From NCBI GenBank assembly GCA_018268545.1, contig JAFDWI010000297.1, forward strand, positions 1 through 10,547: a stretch of DNA of 10,547 nt. Reading direction: 5' to 3'. Positions 1 to 5,431 of the stretch are shown here, piece by piece. The position numbers were made by a program, and so were the translations under genes. The first letter of the stretch is position 1; each line of letters opens with the position of its first letter. This DNA is from Actinomycetota bacterium (GTDB lineage Bacteria; Actinomycetota; Acidimicrobiia; Acidimicrobiales; Iamiaceae). The notes under the pieces are model-generated. The model was given only the letters and a program-made list of their open reading frames with translations. It was not told where the DNA came from and did not search any database.

Positions 1-145
1 AGACGCCGGCGGCTACGAGCTCGGCTGCCAGTTCGTCGTATTCCTCGACCGACCCGTCACACCAGTGGATCCGGTCGGGTTGGAGGATCGCCGCCCACTC
101 GTCGACCCAGTTTTTCAGTGCGGTGTTCGTGGTGGTGGCCGTCAT
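1..145 (-). CDS. pckG: GTP-dependent phosphoenolpyruvate carboxykinase, N-terminal part (cut by window edge)
   Basis: PEP carboxykinase (GTP) converts oxaloacetate and GTP to PEP, CO2 and GDP in the cytoplasm, linking the TCA cycle to gluconeogenesis. Only the first 48 codons lie in the window; the gene continues off the left end. The visible peptide begins MTATTTNTALKNWVDEWAA and continues with QPDRIHWCDGS (residues 22-32) and EEYDELAAELV. This PDRIHWCDGSxEEYD block is typical of the N-terminus of GTP-type PEPCKs and is not found in ATP-type enzymes. The ATG at 145-143 is supported by a purine-rich ribosome binding site, GGAGAGG on the minus strand (148-154). Substrate and metal-binding residues lie outside the window and cannot be checked. 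The gene lies 58 bases downstream of rpmB on the same strand, so read-through from rpmB is possible; I see no convincing promoter of its own. Confidence 0.9.
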   Translation of the reverse strand, partial: MTATTTNTALKNWVDEWAAILQPDRIHWCDGSVEEYDELAAELVAAGV

Positions 146-203
146 GCCCTCTCCGAAGTCGATGTGGGATGAAACGCACATCGCGGGTGACGACCACGCT
201 GCC

Positions 204-398
204 TCATCGGACGGCTTTTTGAACCTTGCCGGCCTTGATGCAACGAGTGCACACGTTGATGCGCTTGGTGCTGCCCCCGACGACGGCACGGACCCGTTGG
301 ATGTTCGGGTTCCAGCGACGCTTGGTGCGCCGGTGCGAGTGGCTGATGCTCATTCCGAATGACGGGTGCTTACCGCACACCTCACATACCGATGCCAT
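204..398 (-). CDS. rpmB: 50S ribosomal protein L28 (bL28)
   Basis: This is a structural protein of the large ribosomal subunit. The 64-residue product has the normal length for the short bacterial bL28. It carries the family signature near the N-terminus (CEVCGKHPSFGMSISHSHRR) followed by TKRRWNPNIQ. Two CxxC pairs, C5/C8 and C50/C53, make it the zinc-ribbon (C+) form. It is rich in Lys and Arg, as expected for an rRNA-binding protein. The ATG at 398-396 is preceded by a GGAG-like element about 7 bases upstream. A promoter-like sequence is placed at 445-474, giving a leader of about 40 bases. The divergent or downstream neighbours (PEPCK, CpaE-like ATPase) are functionally unrelated, so this is probably a single-gene unit or lightly coupled to pckG. 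Confidence 0.96.
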   Translation of the reverse strand: MASVCEVCGKHPSFGMSISHSHRRTKRRWNPNIQRVRAVVGGSTKRINVCTRCIKAGKVQKAVR

Positions 399-440
399 CG
401 GGGCTCCAACCTCAAGTGTCGAGTCGTGTCTGGGACGGTG

Positions 441-461
441 GACGATCCTAGGTGGATCGTC
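441..461. repeat. Perfect 8-bp inverted repeat over the rpmB -10 region
   Basis: GACGATCC (441-448), a 5-base centre TAGGT, and GGATCGTC (454-461) form a perfect inverted repeat. It lies 40 bases beyond the stop codon of the CpaE-like gene, so it could be its terminator hairpin, although no T-run follows on the minus strand. It also covers the predicted rpmB -10 box and could instead be an operator. The sequence does not decide between these. Confidence 0.55.
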
Positions 462-474
462 GCCGATACGGCAA
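445..474 (-). promoter_or_regulatory. Predicted rpmB promoter
   Basis: On the minus strand TTGCCG (474-469) is followed after 18 bases by TAGGAT (450-445). This resembles the housekeeping TTGACA/TANNNT pattern. Transcription would start near 438 and leave about 40 bases of leader before the rpmB ATG, enough for the GGAG-like ribosome binding site. The -10 lies inside the inverted repeat at 441-461. Prediction only. Confidence 0.5.
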
Positions 475-500
475 AGGCGCCCGAAGTCGCGGTGTCCCGG

Positions 501-1703
501 TCAGGTGGCGAGTCCGGCGTCCATCTGGTCGAACCGACCGGCAAGGTCCTGGGCGAACTTGGCGAAAGCCCGGGCGGCGGCGTCCTTCGGGTTGGACCTG
601 GTGAGCACGTCGGCGCCGTCACTCGCCGCGATGAGCGCCGGCGAATCGGGGATTCCGCACACGACGGGGAGCCCGATGATCTGGGTGTAGTGGGATCGAT
701 CGAAATCGGCGTAGTTGCGGACCCGGTTCAGGACCACCCATGCCCGCTCGATGGGCATTCCGGCGGTGTCCATGAGCTGGCGTGCGAGCCGCAGGTTCTT
801 CAGCGACGCGACATCGGTTCCCGCCACGAAGAACACCTCGTCGGCACTGGTCAGGTACTCGGCCACGTTCACCAGCGGGGCGGGCATGTCGACGATCGCG
901 ATGTCCGATGCCACCTGGAGTGCCCCGAAGACCGCGAACACGAGGTCCTTGGGAAGATCGTTGAGCGGCATGCGGGCGCGGTACATCGTGAACAGGTCGA
1001 CACCCGTCTGCTCGTGGGTGACCAGATCCTCGAGCGCCTCCTCGACCAGGAGCTTCTTGGGGAGCTCCCCCGGCTCGAGTTCGGGTCGCGTCTTCATGCC
1101 GAGCAGGAGCGGGAGGTCACCGAACACCGGGTCGGCATCACAGAGCGTCACCGAGCGGCCCATGTCCGCGAGCGCGGCGGCGAGGTTGATCGCAACCGTG
1201 GACACGCCGGTGCCGCCCTTTGCCGAGCAGACCATGACGAGACGGCCGTTGTCGCGCTGTTGCGCCGCCGGGCGGGGCGGTGGCGCAGCAGCGGTGACAG
1301 GGTGGGCGGGCAGCGGGTCCACGACGTCGGTCAGTCGGGCGATCGCCTGTTGCAGATCCTCGGTGTCGGTGTGGCCCGGGAGCACCTCGCGCACACCGGC
1401 GCGCATCGCGTCACGAAGGCCGTTGATGTCGAGCGTGTCCATCAACAACAGGACACCCAGGTCGGGACGCTGGCGGAGCAGCGGCGCGATGTGCCCGTGG
1501 ATCGTCACGTCCGAGTTCGGTCCGAACACCGCGATGTTCACCGGATTGTCGAGCAACGCCGTTCGTGCCGCTTCGAGCCCCTTGGCTTCGAGAGTCGCGG
1601 CGAAGGCGCTGATCGCAGACACCGAGCGTTGCCTCCACGCTGGATCCGGGTCGACGACGAGGGCGACATATGGCGGGGTGGGGTCTCCGAGTCCTTCGCT
1701 CAC
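501..1703 (-). CDS. CpaE/TadZ-like ParA/MinD-family ATPase
   Basis: The 400-residue protein has an N-terminal response-regulator-like fold (about residues 10-130; VALVVDPD near 13-20, then HGHIAPLL and VLLLMDT stretches), a Pro/Ala-rich linker (about 135-155), and a C-terminal ParA/MinD ATPase domain. The deviant Walker A is K162-GGTGVST-169: the signature lysine is present, but the usual second lysine is Val167. This is typical of CpaE/TadZ proteins, as is the DADPVFGDLPLLLG block that follows. CpaE/TadZ proteins localise at a cell pole and position Tad/Flp pilus or secretion machinery. In actinobacteria related proteins have also been linked to septum placement. No cpaF, tadB or pilin gene is visible here, so the exact role is open. 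The GTG at 1703-1701 is the first plausible start in frame; there is no strong ribosome binding site, but a TACGCT box ends 8 bases before it, suggesting leaderless translation. Confidence 0.8.
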   Translation of the reverse strand: MSEGLGDPTPPYVALVVDPDPAWRQRSVSAISAFAATLEAKGLEAARTALLDNPVNIAVFGPNSDVTIHGHIAPLLRQRPDLGVLLLMDTLDINGLRDAMRAGVREVLPGHTDTEDLQQAIARLTDVVDPLPAHPVTAAAPPPRPAAQQRDNGRLVMVCSAKGGTGVSTVAINLAAALADMGRSVTLCDADPVFGDLPLLLGMKTRPELEPGELPKKLLVEEALEDLVTHEQTGVDLFTMYRARMPLNDLPKDLVFAVFGALQVASDIAIVDMPAPLVNVAEYLTSADEVFFVAGTDVASLKNLRLARQLMDTAGMPIERAWVVLNRVRNYADFDRSHYTQIIGLPVVCGIPDSPALIAASDGADVLTRSNPKDAAARAFAKFAQDLAGRFDQMDAGLAT

Positions 1704-1711
1704 GATCGTGC

Positions 1712-1717
1712 AGCGTA
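1712..1717 (-). promoter_or_regulatory. -10-like box of the CpaE-like gene (leaderless)
   Basis: The minus strand reads TACGCT at 1717-1712, then 8 bases, then the GTG start at 1703. A transcript starting 7-9 bases after the -10 would begin at or next to the start codon. No recognisable -35 is seen. This is half of a divergent promoter pair with 1742-1747. Confidence 0.5.
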
Positions 1718-1741
1718 TCCCGCGGCCACGCGTCCGGGATC

Positions 1742-1747
1742 TACGAT
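1742..1747 (+). promoter_or_regulatory. -10-like box of the FakA-like gene (leaderless)
   Basis: TACGAT lies exactly 8 bases before the ATG at 1756, and there is no purine-rich ribosome binding site in between. Transcription would therefore start at the ATG. No clear -35 is seen. It drives the opposite direction from the box at 1712-1717; the two lie in a 52-base divergent region. Confidence 0.5.
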
Positions 1748-1755
1748 CGTGGCCG

Positions 1756-3396
1756 ATGACCATCGATCGAGTCACCGCCGCCGACCTTCGGGCCATCGTC
1801 GAGACGTTTCGGGATCTCCTCAAGTCCCACCAGCATCGGATCAACCGCCTGAACGTGTACCCGGTCCCCGACGGTGACACGGGGACGAACATGGCGTTGA
1901 CCGTCGGTTCGGTGTGCGAGGAGTTCACCGACCTCGGCCGGGACGCCGAGATGACGGCGGTCGCGACCGCGATCAGCCACGGATCGCTCATGGGGGCACG
2001 AGGCAACAGCGGTGTGATCCTCTCCCAGATCCTGCGCGGAATCGCCGGAGTCGCCGCATCCGAACCCGATGGTCTGGACGCCGTCGCGGTGACGCGTGCA
2101 CTCGAGGCGGCGACCGAAGCCGCCTATGGCGCGGTGATGCGTCCCGTGGAAGGGACGATCCTCACGGTGGTCAGAGGGATGGCATCCGGTGCCGCGGCAG
2201 CGGGAAGCGGTGCGACCCTCACCGAGGTGTTCGACGCGGCCCACATGGCGGGGGACGCGGCACTCCAGTCGACCCCGGAGCTGCTCCAGGTGCTCGCCGA
2301 TGCGGGCGTCGTCGACGCCGGTGGGACGGGCCTGATGCTGTTCGTCGACGCGGCCTTGCACGTCGTGGCGGGCCGTGCACTTCCCGACGCACCTCCGGTC
2401 GACGATGTCGCCGACGCGCTGGTCGGAGCCCACGAGCATTCCGCCGGGGGTATCGCGGATCTGCGCTACGAGGTGATGTACCTGCTCGACGCGCCGGATT
2501 CGACCATCGACGCGTTCAAGCACGTCTGGCAGGGGATCGGTGACTCGATCGTCGTCGTCGGTGGCGACGGACTGTGGAACTGTCACATTCACACCGACGA
2601 CATCGGGGCGTCGATCGAGGCCGGCATCGACGCGGGGCGGCCGCGCCGCATACGCGTCACCGACCTGTTGGAGCAGGTCGAAGAAGAACGGTGGGTCACC
2701 GAGGCGGATGATCGCGATGAGCCGCCGCACGCGGAGCCGGTGACGACGGCAGTCGTCGCGGTCGCAGCGGGCGACGGTATCCGACGGTTGCTCCACTCGC
2801 TCGGCGTCCAACAGATCGTCGCCGGGGGACAGTCGATGAATCCTTCCACGGCAGATCTGCTCGCGGCCGTCGAGGCGGCGCCCGCGGACGCGGTCGTCAT
2901 CCTTCCCAACAACTCGAACATCATCCCCGTCGCGCAACAGGTCGCCGATCAGACCGCCAAGACCGTGCGCGTCGTGCCGACGCGTGGCGTGGTCGAAGCG
3001 GTCGCCGCGCTCGTCTCCTACGACCCGTTCGCCGAAGCCGACGCGGTGACCCGCTCGCTGACCGACGGCGCCGAAGCGGTCGCGGCAGGCGAGGTGACCC
3101 GAGCGGTCCGCGACTCGACGTGCGACGTCGGACCGATCGCCGAAGGGGACTATCTGGGACTGAGTCGCGAAGGGATCCGATCGGTCGACCCGACCCTCGT
3201 CGCCGCGACGACGCGTCTGCTCGACGAACTCATCGGTGACGACCACGAGATCGTGACCCTGATCGAGGGGGAGGGCTCCTCGGTCGCCGAGACCCGTCAG
3301 ATCACCGGTTGGTTGGCCGCGCATCGTCCCGACGTCGAGGTCGAGGTGCACGCGGGGGGCCAGCCGTTGTACCCGTACTTCATCGGCGTCGAGTGA
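1756..3396 (+). CDS. fakA: FakA-like fatty acid kinase catalytic subunit (DAK2 and DegV-type domains)
   Basis: FakA-family kinases phosphorylate fatty acids held by a FakB (DegV) partner, producing acyl phosphate for phospholipid synthesis. The 546-residue protein has the expected layout: an N-terminal DAK2 nucleotide-binding domain (about 1-205) with the block NVYPVPDGDTGTNM at 33-46, where D39 and D41 are the likely magnesium ligands; GSLMGARGNSGVILSQILRG around 77-96; a middle domain; and a C-terminal DegV-like domain ending PLYPYFIGVE. In the middle domain the CHIHTDD motif (276-282) keeps the two histidines that bind zinc in Staphylococcus FakA, but the position of the third ligand cysteine appears to be Glu239 (RYEVMYLL). 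The ATG at 1756 fits family length and the -10 spacing, so the much longer upstream open frame is not used. The gene overlaps the next gene by 4 bases. No fakB is present in the window. Confidence 0.85.
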   Translation: MTIDRVTAADLRAIVETFRDLLKSHQHRINRLNVYPVPDGDTGTNMALTVGSVCEEFTDLGRDAEMTAVATAISHGSLMGARGNSGVILSQILRGIAGVAASEPDGLDAVAVTRALEAATEAAYGAVMRPVEGTILTVVRGMASGAAAAGSGATLTEVFDAAHMAGDAALQSTPELLQVLADAGVVDAGGTGLMLFVDAALHVVAGRALPDAPPVDDVADALVGAHEHSAGGIADLRYEVMYLLDAPDSTIDAFKHVWQGIGDSIVVVGGDGLWNCHIHTDDIGASIEAGIDAGRPRRIRVTDLLEQVEEERWVTEADDRDEPPHAEPVTTAVVAVAAGDGIRRLLHSLGVQQIVAGGQSMNPSTADLLAAVEAAPADAVVILPNNSNIIPVAQQVADQTAKTVRVVPTRGVVEAVAALVSYDPFAEADAVTRSLTDGAEAVAAGEVTRAVRDSTCDVGPIAEGDYLGLSREGIRSVDPTLVAATTRLLDELIGDDHEIVTLIEGEGSSVAETRQITGWLAAHRPDVEVEVHAGGQPLYPYFIGVE

Positions 3397-4496
3397 GCCC
3401 CGCGTCGACGGCCGCCGGTCTCGACGCGATCCGTGGATACTTCCGCTCGTTCGCGACGAGCTTCGGCGAGCTGGCGCTCTACGCACGCCTCGCCTCGGGG
3501 TGCGCCGAGGACCCGTCGATCGCCGGGATGCTGCTCTCGGCTCGGCCCGGCCAGGAACGCCCCGTGCTGTTGTTCGCTGCGGTGCACGATCTCGTTCTCC
3601 GGAATCCCGATCTTCCCTTGGCTGGGTGGTACCGCTCGGTGAACTCCGCCGAGGCATCGGCCACCGGTGACCCGTGGCCGACGTTCCGGTCGACGTGTCT
3701 GGAGCACCGCGACGAGTTGGTCGAGGTCATCGCGTCGCGGTCGACCCAGACCAACGAGGTCAACCGGTCGACGTCGTTGGCCGTGCTGCTCGCGGCTGCA
3801 TGTGCCGACCTCGGTGATGCGCCGGTCACCCTCGTCGAGCTCGGGGCGAGTGCCGGTCTGTTGTTGGGCGTCGATCGGTATCGCGTCCGAGTGGGCGACC
3901 ACGTCGTCGGTGACCCGGATTCGCCGGTGCGCCTCGATGCCGAGGTCCGTGGCCCGGCGCCCGTGGACCTTGTGACGTTCCCCCGGGTCGTCGCCGATCG
4001 TGTCGGGATCGACCGCGACCCGATCGCGTTGGCTGACACCGACCGGGTCCGGTGGCTGGAGGCGTGCCTCTGGCCCGACGAGCCGTGGCGCATCGAGCGG
4101 TTTCGAGCGGCGGTGGCATTGCTGCGCAGCGACCCGCCGCCGGTGCTCGCCGGCGACATGATCGACGACTTCGGCAGAGTCGTGGACACATGCCGAAGCG
4201 ACACCCACCTCGTGGTGTTCGACTCGTGGGCGCTCACCTATGTGGCCCGCGAGCGTCGACCTGCACTGGTCGAGGCCATTGCTGCCGCAGCGGGCGACGG
4301 GCGCCCGGTTTCGTGGATCACCGCCGAGGCGCCGCATTGTGTGCCCGGGATACCGGTGCCGCCTTGGTCGGGCAGCGAGGCGACGACGCCCGACACGGTT
4401 CTCGGATTACGCCGGTGGCGCCGGGGAGCCGAGCTCGAGCCGGTCACGGTCGGTTGGGCCCATCCACACGGGAACTGGATTCGACGAGACGTCTGA
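3393..4496 (+). CDS. DUF2332 family protein
   Basis: The product is a 367-residue soluble protein with no signal peptide or membrane segment. I recognise it as DUF2332, a family of unknown function found mainly in actinobacteria. Visible landmarks are an N-terminal helical part (YFRSFATSFGELALYARLASG), the motif LVELGASAGLLL at 147-158, and a C-terminal PVTVGWAHPHGNW block. The ELGASAG segment resembles the glycine-rich SAM-binding motif I of class I methyltransferases, so a Rossmann-like fold is likely, but activity has not been shown from sequence alone. The GTG start at 3393 shares four bases (GTGA) with the stop of the FakA-like gene, which implies translational coupling and possibly a shared process. 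Homologues normally begin close to this position, so I prefer it to starts further upstream. Confidence 0.8.
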   Translation: MSPASTAAGLDAIRGYFRSFATSFGELALYARLASGCAEDPSIAGMLLSARPGQERPVLLFAAVHDLVLRNPDLPLAGWYRSVNSAEASATGDPWPTFRSTCLEHRDELVEVIASRSTQTNEVNRSTSLAVLLAAACADLGDAPVTLVELGASAGLLLGVDRYRVRVGDHVVGDPDSPVRLDAEVRGPAPVDLVTFPRVVADRVGIDRDPIALADTDRVRWLEACLWPDEPWRIERFRAAVALLRSDPPPVLAGDMIDDFGRVVDTCRSDTHLVVFDSWALTYVARERRPALVEAIAAAAGDGRPVSWITAEAPHCVPGIPVPPWSGSEATTPDTVLGLRRWRRGAELEPVTVGWAHPHGNWIRRDV

Positions 4497-4526
4497 AAAT
4501 CGCGTGCACGCTCAGTGATCATGCGC

Positions 4527-4532
4527 TACGCT
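4527..4532 (+). promoter_or_regulatory. -10-like box of the SDR gene (leaderless)
   Basis: TACGCT is followed by 8 bases and then the ATG at 4541. The hexamer and the next two bases (TACGCTGC) are identical to the box before the CpaE-like gene on the other strand. No ribosome binding site lies before the ATG and no convincing -35 is seen. It sits in the 44-base gap after the DUF2332 gene. Confidence 0.5.
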
Positions 4533-4540
4533 GCGCTCCG

Positions 4541-5332
4541 ATGTCTACCGTGCTCGTCACGGGGGGAGCAGGAAATCTCGGGCGCCATGTGAGCCGGGTT
4601 CTCGCGCGCCGTGGCCACCGGGTGCGCGTCCTGGTCCACGAATCGGACCGGGTCGTGCCCGGCGTCGAGGTGGTCCGGGGCGATGTCGTCGAGGGCACGG
4701 GCATCGCCGAGGCCGTCGAAGGCGTCGATGCGATCGTCCACACGGCGACTCGATCGGGCCGGTCCGCACGACGCACCGAGGTCGGTGGTACCGAGACCAT
4801 GCTGCGCGCCGCCGAAAGGGTCGCCGCCCACTTCGTCTATGTGTCCAAGGTCGGTGTGGAGAACCATCGACTCACCTACTGCTCGGCGAAGTGGGAGGCC
4901 GAACAGCGCATCGAGGCGATCGGGACCCGCTGGACGATCCAGCGCGTGACCGAGTTCCACGACCTGATCGAACAGGTACTGGGTTCGCCCGTGTTCTTCA
5001 CGGTCCCCGGGCTCGTCTTCCAGCCGATCGATGTCGGTGAGGTGGCGATCCGTCTCGCCGACCTCGTCGAGCGTGGCCCGTCCGGGCGGGTCCCCGACCT
5101 CGGCGGTCCCGAACTGCTCGGGATCCGTGACCTGGAATATCGGCGCTGGGAGATCACCGGTGAGCGGAGTCGGCTGCTCCGTCTCCCGCGCATCGGTGCG
5201 CTCGCCGACTTCGCCGACGGCTTCCATCTCTGCCCGGAGAATCGGGGCGGGACGATCACCTGGGAAGACTGGTTGCGCCGCCGTGCCGGGATCGCAGCCG
5301 CCCCTCCGGCGGCCGTGGCCGCGGTGGCCTGA
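4541..5332 (+). CDS. NmrA/atypical SDR-family NAD(P)-binding protein
   Basis: This is a 263-residue Rossmann-fold protein of the extended/atypical short-chain dehydrogenase group (NAD(P)H-binding, NmrA-like). The dinucleotide-binding motif is TGGAGNLGRH (7-16), followed by RVRVLVHE. The beta-4 region reads VDAIVHTAT (62-70). Y113 and K117 (YCSAK) form an intact YxxxK pair, and Ser102 (VYVSKVGVE) may complete a catalytic set, so enzymatic activity is possible rather than only redox sensing. The substrate cannot be told; members often act as NAD(P)H-dependent reductases, epimerases or regulators. The C-terminus ends in an Ala/Pro-rich tail (251-263). The ATG at 4541 gives a complete N-terminal Rossmann strand; the open frame further upstream overlaps the DUF2332 gene. 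It probably has its own promoter (4527-4532). Confidence 0.85.
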   Translation: MSTVLVTGGAGNLGRHVSRVLARRGHRVRVLVHESDRVVPGVEVVRGDVVEGTGIAEAVEGVDAIVHTATRSGRSARRTEVGGTETMLRAAERVAAHFVYVSKVGVENHRLTYCSAKWEAEQRIEAIGTRWTIQRVTEFHDLIEQVLGSPVFFTVPGLVFQPIDVGEVAIRLADLVERGPSGRVPDLGGPELLGIRDLEYRRWEITGERSRLLRLPRIGALADFADGFHLCPENRGGTITWEDWLRRRAGIAAAPPAAVAAVA

Positions 5333-5375
5333 CCATCGGTTCCCCTCGGGACCATCGGAATCGGTCGGTGGGCGG

Positions 5376-5381
5376 TACCCT
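5376..5381 (+). promoter_or_regulatory. -10-like box upstream of recG
   Basis: TACCCT lies in the 95-base gap between the SDR gene and recG. Exactly 8 bases later is a GTG (5390) that opens a 13-codon frame ending at the recG start. If recG is instead the first gene translated, the leader would be about 39 bases. No clear -35 is seen. Confidence 0.4.
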
Positions 5382-5389
5382 CCATGGTC

Positions 5390-5431
5390 GTGCGCGGTGA
5401 CGGGGACCTCGACCACGGGAATGTCGTGTGA
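5390..5431 (+). CDS. Possible 13-residue leader peptide coupled to recG
   Basis: A GTG at 5390 opens a short frame reading MRGDGDLDHGNVV and stopping with TGA at 5429-5431. The stop overlaps the recG GTG start (5428-5430) by the GTGA arrangement also seen between the FakA-like and DUF2332 genes. The start sits 8 bases after a TACCCT box, as at the leaderless genes in this window. An ATG two codons earlier (5384) is in the same frame and is an alternative start. The peptide has no recognised domain and no run of one amino acid that would suggest attenuation. Leaderless short frames coupled to a downstream gene are known in mycobacteria; that this one is translated is inference. Confidence 0.35.
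   Translation: MRGDGDLDHGNVV

Noticed and set aside
715..1755. Extension of the FakA-like frame about 1 kb upstream
   Set aside because: It is Ser/Arg-rich and antisense to the CpaE-like gene. The DAK2 family begins close to the ATG at 1756, which also fits the -10 spacing.
1741..4337. Long minus-strand frames opposite the FakA-like and DUF2332 genes
   Set aside because: Arg/Asp/Gly-rich antisense shadows with no motif, fully covered by well-supported plus-strand genes.
5331..5358. GACCATCGG twice (5331-5339 and 5350-5358)
   Set aside because: A 9-base direct repeat in a short GC-rich gap. No palindrome, no third copy and no known regulator; probably chance.
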